Positions 36,820 to 45,434 of a stretch of 64,000 bases of DNA are shown here, in pieces. The stretch spans positions 3,489,501 through 3,553,500 of the forward strand of contig NZ_AP023356.1 in assembly GCF_018324205.1 (NCBI RefSeq), given 5' to 3'. The position numbers and the translations under genes are program-made. The notes beneath the pieces were generated by a model. It did no database searches, was not told the origin of the DNA, and saw nothing but the letters and a program-made list of their open reading frames with translations. The first letter of the stretch is position 1. Every line of letters starts with the position of its first letter. The DNA comes from Actinoplanes ianthinogenes. GTDB taxonomy: Bacteria; Actinomycetota; Actinomycetes; Mycobacteriales; Micromonosporaceae.

Positions 36820-37815
36820 ATGACGATCACCGACGTGCCGGTCGAGACGCGGCCGGCTCGCCGCAAAGTCGGCACCGTTCTGCTCTGGTTGCTGCTGGTC
36901 CCCGGCCTCTGCTGGACCGTCGTGCGGGTGGCCGGGTGGGATCGCGGGCCGCTGATCCCATTGCTCGCCTTCACGCCGTACGTCGCTCTCTGGTCCTTGA
37001 TCCTCGCGGTTTTGATCCTGTCCGTGCGGCGCTGGGCCGCGGGCGCGGTCGCGGCCCTGGTCGCCGTCGCGCTGGCGGCGTGCGTCCTGCCGCGCGCCCT
37101 GCCGGACCTGGACCGGGGCGCCACCGAGGGCGTGACGCTGCGCATGATGACGACGAACATGCTGCTCGGCGGCGCCGACGCGGCGGACGTCGTCCGCCTG
37201 GTCCGGGAGAACGACGTGGCCGTGCTGGCCGTGCAGGAGTTCGCCCTGCGCGCGCAGGATTCGCTGACCGCGGCCGGGATCGATGAGCTGCTCCCCTTCC
37301 ACGAGCTGGCCCCGGAGGACTGGGCGAGCGGCACCGCCCTCTATTCGCGATTCCCGCTCGTCGAGCCGGGCGCGAAGCGCAACCGCGGCGGGTTCCAGCA
37401 GACCTGGGGGACGATCCAGCTGCCCGGCGCGGTCCCGGTCTTCGTCGAGTCGGTGCATCCGCTGGCCCCGGCCACCCGTGGCGCCTACGACGGCTGGCGC
37501 AAGGATCTCGCGGACGAGCCGAGGTCGGACGGCGACAACCCGCGCCGCGTCCTGCTCGGCGACTTCAACTCGACGCTCGACCACGGCCCGTTGCGCGACC
37601 TGATCTCGCACGGTTACCGCGACGCCGCCGACGCGGTGGGCAAAGGCCTGATCGGCACCTGGGGCCCCTACGACGGGGACCCGATCCCGCCGGTCACCAT
37701 CGACCATGTGCTGGCCGACGAGGAGATCGGGGTACGAGACGTGTCCGTGCACGACGTGAAGGACTCCGACCACCGCGCGGTGGTCGCCGAGCTGATCCTG
37801 CCGGCGGCGTCATGA
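36820..37815 (+). CDS. Membrane-anchored endonuclease/exonuclease/phosphatase-family protein
   Basis: A 331-residue protein with three membrane segments in the first 105 residues (VGTVLLWLLLVPGLCWTVVRV, PLLAFTPYVALWSLILAVLIL, AAGAVAALVAVALAACVLP) and an EEP domain outside: MMTTNMLLGGADAADVV, the catalytic Glu in LAVQEF near 130, LLGDFNSTLDH near 245 and the terminal DSDHRAV. EEP enzymes cut phosphodiesters in nucleic acids or lipids; the extracytoplasmic location suggests nuclease or sphingomyelinase-like use but cannot be settled. The next gene overlaps by four bases. Confidence 0.88.
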   Translation: MTITDVPVETRPARRKVGTVLLWLLLVPGLCWTVVRVAGWDRGPLIPLLAFTPYVALWSLILAVLILSVRRWAAGAVAALVAVALAACVLPRALPDLDRGATEGVTLRMMTTNMLLGGADAADVVRLVRENDVAVLAVQEFALRAQDSLTAAGIDELLPFHELAPEDWASGTALYSRFPLVEPGAKRNRGGFQQTWGTIQLPGAVPVFVESVHPLAPATRGAYDGWRKDLADEPRSDGDNPRRVLLGDFNSTLDHGPLRDLISHGYRDAADAVGKGLIGTWGPYDGDPIPPVTIDHVLADEEIGVRDVSVHDVKDSDHRAVVAELILPAAS

Positions 37816-38348
37816 CCGCCGCGATCCGCCCGCTGACCATGGAGGACGTGCCGGAGCTGACCGAGGTGCTGATCGGCACCCGGGACTACCTGGCGCCCTG
37901 GGACCCGATCCGGGACGAGAGCTTCTACACCCTGCAGGGTCAGCGGCAGGTGGTCGCCGAGCTGCTGCGCTCCGGCAACGCGCTGCCGCACGTCATCCTC
38001 GACGACGGCAGGCTGGCCGGCCGGGTGAACCTGAACAGCGTCGTCCGCGGCCCGTTCCAGTCGGCCAGCCTGGGCTACTGGGTGGCCGAGCGGCACGCCG
38101 GGCGCGGGCTGGCCTCGTTCGCGGTGGCCGAGGTGCTGCGGCTGGCGTTCACCGACTACGAGCTGCACCGGGTCGAGGCCGGCACGCTGCTGCACAACGT
38201 GCGGTCGCAGCGGGTGCTGCTGAAGAACGGGTTCCAGCGGTTCGGGACGGCCCCGCGCTACCTCAAGATCGCCGGCGAGTGGCAGGACCACCACCTGTTC
38301 CAGATCGTCGCGGAAAACTGGTTGGCCGCCGCCTCCCCGGCCTCCTAG
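37812..38348 (+). CDS. GNAT acetyltransferase, RimJ/RimL-like
   Basis: A 178-residue N-acetyltransferase. It has IRPLTMEDVPELTEVL, LGYWVAERHAGRGLASFAVAEVLRLAF (acetyl-CoA loop) near 86-112 and the ribosomal-protein-acetylase-like signature LHRVEAGTLLHNVRSQRVLLKNGF near 117-140. It is coupled to the EEP gene. The promoter of the next gene's attenuated leader lies inside its last 30 bases. Confidence 0.9.
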   Translation: MTAAIRPLTMEDVPELTEVLIGTRDYLAPWDPIRDESFYTLQGQRQVVAELLRSGNALPHVILDDGRLAGRVNLNSVVRGPFQSASLGYWVAERHAGRGLASFAVAEVLRLAFTDYELHRVEAGTLLHNVRSQRVLLKNGFQRFGTAPRYLKIAGEWQDHHLFQIVAENWLAAASPAS

Positions 38349-38351
38349 GCT
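38322..38351 (+). promoter_or_regulatory. Promoter of the thrS2 leader
   Basis: TTGGCC (38322-38327), an 18-base spacer and TAGGCT (38346-38351) match an actinobacterial housekeeping promoter. The expected start point falls at 38358-38359, the A of the leader ATG, so the leader peptide mRNA is probably leaderless. It overlaps the 3' end of the acetyltransferase gene. Confidence 0.65.
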
Positions 38352-38358
38352 CTGCGGC

Positions 38359-38415
38359 ATGTTTGTCAGCGCGATCACGACCACGCCGGGACATCCCGGC
38401 GTCGAGTCGCGCTGA
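38359..38415 (+). CDS. Threonine leader peptide (attenuator)
   Basis: An 18-residue reading frame, MFVSAITTTPGHPGVESR, with three successive Thr codons (ACG ACC ACG) after an Ile codon. Within it, ACGCCGGG (38383-38390) pairs with CCCGGCGT (38395-38402) as segments 1 and 2. Lack of charged tRNA-Thr would stall a ribosome on the Thr codons over segment 1. Confidence 0.85.
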   Translation: MFVSAITTTPGHPGVESR

Positions 38416-38452
38416 CTTCACGACCCCGGGCGATCCGCTCGGGGTTTTTTTC
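38395..38452 (+). terminator. Thr attenuator: antiterminator and intrinsic terminator before thrS2
   Basis: The terminator is a 10 bp stem (38423-38432 with 38436-38445, one G-U pair) followed by seven T. Segment 2 (CCCGGCGTCG, 38395-38404) can instead pair with CGACCCCGGG (38421-38430) with nine of ten matches, which removes the terminator's left arm. This is the full 1:2, 2:3, 3:4 attenuator design. Confidence 0.85.
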
Positions 38453-38489
38453 TGGGTCGATCGCGTGGGGGCCACCCTAGGAGACCCTG

Positions 38490-39692
38490 ATGATCGACCA
38501 TCGCAAACTCGGCCGCGAGCTGGACCTGTTCGACTCCGATCCGCTGATCGGCGCCGGGTTGCCGTTCTGGCTGCCGGCCGGCGCGGCCGCGCGCCACGAG
38601 GTGGAGTCCTATCTGTACGAGCTGGAACGCCGCAACGGATACCAGCACGTGTACTCCCCCGTCATGGGCAAACGGCAGATGTACGAGTTGTCCGGCCACT
38701 GGGCGAACTTCGCCGACGACATGTTCCCGCCGATGCCGGTCGGCGAGGACGAGCTGGTGCTGCGGCCGAGCCTGTGCCCGCATCACGCGCTGATCTTCAA
38801 GGCGCGGCAGCGGTCGTACCGGGAGCTGCCGCTGCGGATCGCCGAGCTGGGCCAGATGTACCGGCAGGAGCGCTCCGGCGTGCTCGGCGGCCTGTCCCGG
38901 GTGCGCTCGATCGCGCTCAACGACTCGCACATCTTCTGCGCGCCGGAGCAGGCCGCGGCGGAGGTCGCCGGGGTGCTGCGGCTGATGCGGGAGTCGCACG
39001 CGGCGCTCGGCCTGCGGCCGGCCTCCTTCCAGCTGTCGCTGCGCGGGCCGGGAAAGAGATACGGCGGTTCGGAACAGGGGTGGGCGGAATCGGAACGGTT
39101 GCTGCGGGGCGCGCTTGCCGACGAGGGATTCGCGTACGCGGTGAAGCACGGTGAAGCCGCGTTCTACGGTCCGAAGATCGATGTGCAGGTGAGCGACGCG
39201 GCCGGCCGGGAGTGGACCATCGCCACCATCCAGATCGATCACCACCAGCCGGAGCGGTTCGGCCTCTCCTACGTCGACGCCTCCGGCGGCAGGTCCCGGC
39301 CGGTGATGGTGCACCGGAGCCTGGCCGGGTCGATGGAGCGGTTGTTCGGGCAGCTGATCGAGGAGCACGAGGGGGCGTTCCCGGTCTGGTACGCCCCCGT
39401 CCAGGTGGCCGTGCTGCCGCTGGACGGCGTCGTCTCGTCGTTCGCTCAGGATGCCGTCGCCGCCGGGCTGCGAGCCTCGGTCCACCACGACGGATCGCTC
39501 GGGGCGCGGATCCGGGCGGCGTCGAAGGTGCCGTACATCGCGGTGATCGGTGAGCGAGAGGCTGCGGCGGGACTGGTCTCGCTCCGGCTGCGGGGTGGGC
39601 GGCAGCTCGACCCGATGCCGGGGGCGGAGGCGATCGCACTGATCAGCGCGGCCGCCGCCGCCCGGTCACCTCAGCTCTTGGCGAGACCGTAG
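38490..39692 (+). CDS. Truncated threonyl-tRNA synthetase (no TGS or editing domain)
   Basis: A 400-residue class II synthetase. The zinc/Thr-binding ligands are present: Cys in LRPSLCPHHA near 93, His in NDSHIF near 149, His in MVHRSLAG near 275. Motif 2 is YRQERSG...RVRSIALNDSHIF and motif 3 is VHRSLAGSMERLFGQLIEEH. The C-terminal anticodon-binding domain is complete. Normal ThrRS is about 640-680 residues; here the N-terminal TGS and Ser-editing domains are absent, so it should charge Thr without hydrolysing Ser-tRNA-Thr, unless a separate editor exists. It is probably a second, stress-induced copy controlled by the Thr attenuator. Its end overlaps the convergent cimA end by 22 bases. Confidence 0.9.
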   Translation: MIDHRKLGRELDLFDSDPLIGAGLPFWLPAGAAARHEVESYLYELERRNGYQHVYSPVMGKRQMYELSGHWANFADDMFPPMPVGEDELVLRPSLCPHHALIFKARQRSYRELPLRIAELGQMYRQERSGVLGGLSRVRSIALNDSHIFCAPEQAAAEVAGVLRLMRESHAALGLRPASFQLSLRGPGKRYGGSEQGWAESERLLRGALADEGFAYAVKHGEAAFYGPKIDVQVSDAAGREWTIATIQIDHHQPERFGLSYVDASGGRSRPVMVHRSLAGSMERLFGQLIEEHEGAFPVWYAPVQVAVLPLDGVVSSFAQDAVAAGLRASVHHDGSLGARIRAASKVPYIAVIGEREAAAGLVSLRLRGGRQLDPMPGAEAIALISAAAAARSPQLLARP

Positions 39693-41245
39693 GTCAAGGC
39701 GTCGACGAGGGCGGTCCAGCTGGCCTCGACGATGTTCTCGTGCACGCCGACCGTGGTCCACTCGCGCTGGTGGTCGCCGGTCCCCAGCAGGACGCGGGTG
39801 ATCGCGTTGGTGCCGTGGGTGCCCTCCAGGATCCGTACCTTGAAGTCGGTCAGCTCGAACGACTTCAGCGCCGGGTAGTGGTTGGAGAGCGCCACCCGCA
39901 GCGCCTCGTCGAGGGCGTTGACCGGGCCGTTGCCCTCGGCGGTGGCGATCACCCGCTCGCCCTTGACCCGCACCTTCACGGTGGCCTCGGAGATCACCTT
40001 GCCGTCCTCCCGGTGCTCGACCAGCACCCGGTACGACTCCAGGGTGAACGGGCGGCTGACGTCGGCGCCCGGCAGCTCGCCGCGGACCAGCAGCTCGAAC
40101 GAGGCGTCGGCGGCCTCGAAGGACCAGCCGCCGGCCTCCAGGTCCTTCACCTTCTGGGTGACGGTGGAGAGGGTGTCCGGATGGCCGGCCAGGTCGATGC
40201 CGAGCTCGCGACTCTTGAGCTCGATGCTGGCCCGGCCGGCCATCTCGGTCACCAGGATCCGCATGTCGTTGCCGACAACCGCCGGGTCGACGTGGTTGTA
40301 CAGCAGCGGATCCACCTTGATCGCGCTCGCGTGCAGGCCCGCCTTGTGGGCGAACGCCGCGGCCCCGACATAGGCCTGGTGGGTGTCGGGGGCGATGTTG
40401 GCGATCTCGGCGAGCGCGGTGGACACCCGCGTCGCCTTCTCCAGGCATCCGTCCGGTAGGACCTTCAGCCCGAGCTTGAGTTGCAGGTTGCTGACCGTGG
40501 CGAACAGGTCGGCGTTGCCGGGGCGCTCGCCGTACCCGTTCGCGGTGCACTGGAAGTGGCGCACCCCGGCCTCGACCGCGGCGACCGTGTTCGCGACGGC
40601 GCAGGCGGTGTCGTTCTGACAGTGGATGCCGAGCCGGTCGGCGCTCACCCCGGTGCGCTCGACGACCTCGGTGACCGCCTTGGTGACCATCGAGGGGAGC
40701 ATGCCGCCGTTGGTGTCGCACATGACCACGCGCTCGGCGCCGGCGTCGATCGCGGTCTTCACCACGCTCGCGGTGTACTCCGGGTCGTGGCGGAAGCCGT
40801 CGAAGAAGTGCTCGCAGTCCACGAACGCCCGGCGGCCGCTCGCGACCAGGTGCCGGACGGTGTCCCGGACCATCGCCAGGTTCTCCTCGCCGGTGGTGCG
40901 CAGTGCCCGCTCCACGTGCCGGATGTCCGACTTGGCCACCACGCAGACCACCGGGGTGCCGGCGTCCAGCAGGGCCTGGACCTGCGGGTCGGCGGCCACG
41001 TCCACACCGGCCTTGCGGGTCGCGCCGAACGCGACCAGGACCGCGTGCTTCAGGTTCAGCTCGGTCTTCGCGCGTTCGAAGAACTCGGTGTCCTTGGGCA
41101 TGGCGCCCGGCCAGCCACCCTCGATGAAGCCCACGCCGAACTCGTCCAGCAGCCGGGCGACCGCGAGCTTGTCGGCGACCGTGTAGCTGATTCCCTCGCG
41201 CTGCCCACCGTCGCGCAGCGTCGTGTCGAACACCTGGTAGTCCAT
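39671..41245 (-). CDS. cimA: (R)-citramalate synthase
   Basis: CimA condenses pyruvate with acetyl-CoA to citramalate, feeding LeuCD and LeuB to make 2-oxobutyrate for isoleucine without threonine. The 524-residue protein has the catalytic VFDTTLRDGGQREG at residues 5-18, RHFQCTANGYGERPGNADL near 225, HQAYVGAAAFAHKAGLHASAI near 290-310 and the C-terminal LeuA allosteric domain. It matches CimA rather than LeuA (TLRDGGQ and length). The 5' leader carries an attenuator. Confidence 0.93.
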   Translation of the reverse strand: MDYQVFDTTLRDGGQREGISYTVADKLAVARLLDEFGVGFIEGGWPGAMPKDTEFFERAKTELNLKHAVLVAFGATRKAGVDVAADPQVQALLDAGTPVVCVVAKSDIRHVERALRTTGEENLAMVRDTVRHLVASGRRAFVDCEHFFDGFRHDPEYTASVVKTAIDAGAERVVMCDTNGGMLPSMVTKAVTEVVERTGVSADRLGIHCQNDTACAVANTVAAVEAGVRHFQCTANGYGERPGNADLFATVSNLQLKLGLKVLPDGCLEKATRVSTALAEIANIAPDTHQAYVGAAAFAHKAGLHASAIKVDPLLYNHVDPAVVGNDMRILVTEMAGRASIELKSRELGIDLAGHPDTLSTVTQKVKDLEAGGWSFEAADASFELLVRGELPGADVSRPFTLESYRVLVEHREDGKVISEATVKVRVKGERVIATAEGNGPVNALDEALRVALSNHYPALKSFELTDFKVRILEGTHGTNAITRVLLGTGDHQREWTTVGVHENIVEASWTALVDALTYGLAKS

Positions 41246-41282
41246 CGGGGAGGTCCTTTCAGTCGGTCACCCACACAACAAC

Positions 41283-41312
41283 AAAAAGACCCCCCGCGGA
41301 TGCGGGAGGTCT
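41283..41312 (-). terminator. Attenuator terminator in the cimA leader
   Basis: Read on the minus strand: AGACCTCCCGC - ATCC - GCGGGGGGTCT followed by TTTTTGTTGTT, an 11 bp stem with one G-U pair. It is preceded by another stem, 41340-41331 with 41322-41313 (GCGCGCCGGC/GCCGACGCGC, one mismatch), whose left arm begins within the leader stop codon. Confidence 0.88.
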
Positions 41313-41339
41313 GCGCGTCGGCGAGAGTCAGCCGGCGCG

Positions 41340-41384
41340 CTAGGTGCGAATAATCAGCACGAGGTGGGTCACGAGATGAAGCAT
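41340..41384 (-). CDS. Branched-chain leader peptide of cimA
   Basis: A 14-residue frame, MLHLVTHLVLIIRT, with four Leu, two Val and two Ile codons, ending right at the first hairpin of the attenuator. Stalling on the LVLII run would alter folding and let transcription reach cimA. ATG is at 41382-41384; an in-frame GTG four codons later is an alternative start. No ribosome site is visible. Confidence 0.82.
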   Translation of the reverse strand: MLHLVTHLVLIIRT

Positions 41385-41442
41385 GCCACTATCCCGGCGT
41401 GAGGGAGGCGGTGTTCCACGTATCGAGACTAGGTTCATTGCC

Positions 41443-42183
41443 GTGGTTGCCGAATCGTACTCGCGAAACCTGGGGTTCTCCGCCACCTACAACTTCCGCG
41501 ACGTCGGCGGATATCGAGGGATGGACGGCCGCACCGTGCGCTGGCGGCGTCTGTTCCGCGCCGACTCGCTGCACCGGATCGGGGACGCCGACGCGGCGGC
41601 GTTCACCGCCCTCGGCGTCCGGACCGTGATCGACCTGCGCCGCCCGACCGAGGTGGAACGCTTCGGCCGCGTCCACGAGCGGTACGGCCTCGACTATCGC
41701 AACCTGGTGCTCAAGCACATCGACTGGGAAGAGGTCGAGCACCCGGAGGGGATGGTGCACGAGCGCTGGCTGGCCGACCGCTACCTGAACTTCGCCGAGG
41801 ACGGCCACGAGGGCATCCTCGACTCGCTCCGCCTCATCGCCGACCCGGCTGCCGCGCCGGTCGTGGTGCACTGCATGGCCGGCAAGGACCGCACCGGCAC
41901 CATCTGCGCCCTGACGCTCTCCCTGCTCGGCGTCTCCGACGAGGACATCGCCGCCGATTACGCCCTGACCACGGACGCGATGGCCCCGCTCACCGCCTAT
42001 CTGATGAAGACGAGCCCGGAGTCCGTCAAGGGCAACGAGCACATGTTCGACTCGCCCCCAGCCGCCATGCTGATGTTCCTGGACGACCTCCGAGCCCTCC
42101 ACGGCTCCGTCGAGGAATACGTCCGCGAGATCGGCCTCACCGACGCCGAGATCACCTCGATGCGCCACCACCTGCTGGATTGA
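41443..42183 (+). CDS. Tyrosine/lipid phosphatase (PtpB-like)
   Basis: A 246-residue protein with the active-site P-loop VVHCMAGKDRTGT near residue 142-154 (HCxxGKDRT, the form used by MptpB-like triple-specificity phosphatases). NFRDVGGYRGMDGRTVRWRRLFRADSLH near 16-43 is typical of this family. I favour the GTG at 41443: a TAGGTT -10 at 41430-41435 puts transcription start on this codon, giving a leaderless mRNA. An ATG at 41383 would overlap the cimA leader peptide. Divergent from cimA. Confidence 0.88.
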   Translation: MVAESYSRNLGFSATYNFRDVGGYRGMDGRTVRWRRLFRADSLHRIGDADAAAFTALGVRTVIDLRRPTEVERFGRVHERYGLDYRNLVLKHIDWEEVEHPEGMVHERWLADRYLNFAEDGHEGILDSLRLIADPAAAPVVVHCMAGKDRTGTICALTLSLLGVSDEDIAADYALTTDAMAPLTAYLMKTSPESVKGNEHMFDSPPAAMLMFLDDLRALHGSVEEYVREIGLTDAEITSMRHHLLD

Positions 42184-42190
42184 GCAACCT

Positions 42191-42334
42191 CCGAAGATCA
42201 ACTTCAAGATCTTCATTTGCGCAGGTCCGCGCGGGTACGGACCGCATGCTCCCGCGCGGGCCGAGGCCGGCGATCTGGCCGCTACGCGTCCATAGCGATC
42301 GCCGGCCTCTTCACTGTCCGCGGGTGGTTCCGGA
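42191..42334 (+). repeat. Dispersed structured element, copy A
   Basis: A 144-base element with a near copy at 47470-47614 on the other strand (about 80% identical, longest shared block about 40 bases). It has two stems: CCGCGCGGG/CCCGCGCGG around the loop ending GCATGCT, and a perfect 13 bp GAGGCCGGCGATC/GATCGCCGGCCTC. In one frame it reads PKINFKIFICAGP...HAPARAEAGDLAA, also seen in copy B, but then hits a stop after a one-base deletion. It begins eight bases after the phosphatase gene stop. Confidence 0.7.
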
Positions 42335-42344
42335 GATCAAAACC

Positions 42345-42463
42345 CAGCTGGTCCTGAGCGCCCTATCGCGCTCTCGAACAGGGCCCTGAGGACCAGCCAC
42401 CAGTCCCCGGCTGGCCGTCAAGGCCCTATCCCGACCCGGGATAGGGCGCTGAGCACCAGCCCG
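42345..42463. repeat. Minimal repeat array 4, two hairpin units
   Basis: Two units of the array family. In the first, CTGGTCCT/AGGACCAG encloses GCCCTATC and a degraded partner. In the second, GGCTGG/CCAGCC encloses GGCCCTATCCC/GGGATAGGGC. Again in a gap between convergent genes (phosphatase ends 42183, ilvE ends 42769). Confidence 0.8.
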
Positions 42464-42768
42464 GATCTGAGCTTGCGGTGGGAGCCGTTACTCGTCCGGC
42501 TTTCGGGCTCTCAAGGCAAGCCAGGGCGGTGAGCGCACCCAGTCGCAGACCGCACACGGCGGCCGGGGGCAGACAGACTCGAACCACCGTGGGGGGTCGG
42601 CCGAAGTTGGATTTTCGCAACCACCCGCGGACGTCGCCCTTTCGGGGTTCGTGTTCTGGGCGCGCAGCGCCCTTGCGAACCCCGGAAGGGTCCCTGGCGG
42701 GAGCGACGATCGGTGATCAGCGCGGCCCGAGTCAGTATCGTGAATTGATCTTGGTAATGCGAAAAGGG
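42464..42768. other. 305-base gap before the ilvE end, with a strong hairpin
   Basis: No gene. A long stem-loop spans 42637-42690: CCCTTTCGGGGTTCG pairs with CGAACCCCGGAAGGG (one G-U) and, after an internal loop, GGGCGC pairs with GCGCCC. A 14-base piece (42619-42632) is identical to part of the dispersed element at 47475-47488. The hairpin may terminate ilvE transcription, though it ends 79 bases beyond the stop. Confidence 0.6.
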
Positions 42769-43866
<1,098 letters not shown>

Positions 43867-44011
43867 GACAACGCGACCTGCTTTCTGCGGAAAGACCAAA
43901 GAGGGGCACCCGTAGTGCGCCCATGAATGTACCCCGAACGGTCGTTAACACAACGGCGGCGAGGTTGACGCCCGAGTAACCAGAGACCCGGGCGTTCCAG
44001 GAGAGACGGCG

Positions 44012-45043
44012 TCAGAGCGCGGCGGCGACCCGGTCGCCGACCTCGGCGGTCCGCAGCGGCGCGCCCGGCGTGCGGGACGCGACCTCGGCCGCGACCGCCT
44101 CGGTTACTCGCGCGGCCTCGGCGTGCTTGCCCAGGTGCTCCAGCAGCAGCGCGGCGGAGAGGATCGCGGCGGCCGGGTCGGCGATGCCCTTGCCGGCGAT
44201 GTCCGGGGCGGAGCCGTGCACCGGCTCGAAGGTCGACGGGTACTTGCGCTCCGGGTTGACCGAGCCGCTGGCGGCCATGCCGATGCCACCGGTGACGGCG
44301 GCGGCGATGTCGGTGAGGATGTCGCCGAACAGGTTGTCGGTGACGATCACGTCGTAGCGCTGCGGGTTGCTGACCATGAACATGCTGGCCGCGTCGATGT
44401 GCTGGTACTCCGTGGTGACCTCGGGGTACTCCGCGGCGACCGCGGCGAAGGTGCGGGACCACAGGTTGCCGGCGTGGGTGAGCACGTTGGTCTTGTGCAC
44501 CCAGGTGAGGTGACGGCGGTCGCGGCGCTGGGCGCGCTCGAACGCGTCCCGGATGACCCGCTCGACGCCGTGCCGGGTGTTCAGGCTCTCCTCGGTGGCG
44601 ATCTCGGCGTGGGTGTCCTTGTGCAGGACGCCGCCGGCACCGACGTAGAGACCCTCGGTGCCCTCGCGGACCACGACCATGTCGATCTCGCCCGCCTTGA
44701 CGCCGGCGAGCGGGCTGGTGGTGCCGGGCCAGAGCTTGGAGGGGCGCAGGTTCACATACTGATCGAAGTCGAAGCGCAGCTTCAGCAGCAGGCCGCGCTC
44801 CAGGATGCCCGGCGGGACGCTCGGGTCGCCGATCGCGCCGAGCAGGATGGCGTCGTGGCCGGCCAGCTCGGTCTGGATCGAGGCGGGCAGGACCTCGCCG
44901 GTGCGGTTGTAGAGGCGGGCGCCGAGGTCGTACTCGTTGTAGTCGACGCCGGGGAGGACGGCGTCAATGACCTTGCGGGCCTGCGCGGTCACCTCGGTAC
45001 CGATGCCGTCGCCGGCGACCACCGCGATCCGCGCCACGCTCAC
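44012..45043 (-). CDS. leuB: 3-isopropylmalate dehydrogenase
   Basis: LeuB oxidises 3-isopropylmalate (and 3-methylmalate in the citramalate route) with NAD. The 343-residue protein has [17 protein letters not shown] near the start, [15 protein letters not shown] near 120, [16 protein letters not shown] near 178 (catalytic Lys), [23 protein letters not shown] near 210 and [25 protein letters not shown] near 270. The GTG at 45041-45043 has GGGGAG six bases upstream. An in-frame extension to 45079 reads VLIIRT, nearly the same as the cimA leader peptide end. Confidence 0.94.
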   Translation of the reverse strand: MSVARIAVVAGDGIGTEVTAQARKVIDAVLPGVDYNEYDLGARLYNRTGEVLPASIQTELAGHDAILLGAIGDPSVPPGILERGLLLKLRFDFDQYVNLRPSKLWPGTTSPLAGVKAGEIDMVVVREGTEGLYVGAGGVLHKDTHAEIATEESLNTRHGVERVIRDAFERAQRRDRRHLTWVHKTNVLTHAGNLWSRTFAAVAAEYPEVTTEYQHIDAASMFMVSNPQRYDVIVTDNLFGDILTDIAAAVTGGIGMAASGSVNPERKYPSTFEPVHGSAPDIAGKGIADPAAAILSAALLLEHLGKHAEAARVTEAVAAEVASRTPGAPLRTAEVGDRVAAAL

Positions 45044-45434
45044 GTCTGACTCCCCTGCACACGTCCGGATAATCAGCACTCACGGTAACCCTTGATCCCG
45101 AAGCCCGGAACGTCGGTCCCAGCTTTTGAGCGCCCGCGGCGTTTTCGCTGGATGATCTCCGGGCGGACAGGGGCTTTCCCGGACTTCCTCCGGACGCGAA
45201 CAACCCCCGGACCGCGGCAAACGGTCACGGGGGCTGATGCGACGAGTACGCGTGGCTCGGTCCCGCCGGAAGCGCACGGTCCCGCGACGGACTCCGTCAC
45301 CCGAAGACGTGCCCACCCGGAACGCGCGGCTGGGGACAACGCTAGCGATGCGGACTAAAGACGCGCAAGACGCATCCCCGCGTGTCGGCCCACGGGTTCT
45401 CACCCTGGGGCGGCGGTGATGGCACCATGCGCCG
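45044..45434. promoter_or_regulatory. 391-base gap upstream of leuB, divergent from a small gene
   Basis: No gene is seen. It must hold the leuB promoter (minus) and the promoter of the small gene at 45435 (plus). The sequence just before the leuB start (45079-45062) matches 15 of 18 bases of the VLIIRT part of the cimA leader. No terminator hairpin follows, so a working attenuator is not evident. Confidence 0.5.

Noticed and set aside
42426..42620. A 64-codon minus-strand frame between array 4 and the hairpin
   Set aside because: It runs into array 4 and includes part of the dispersed element; no ribosome site and no recognisable domain.
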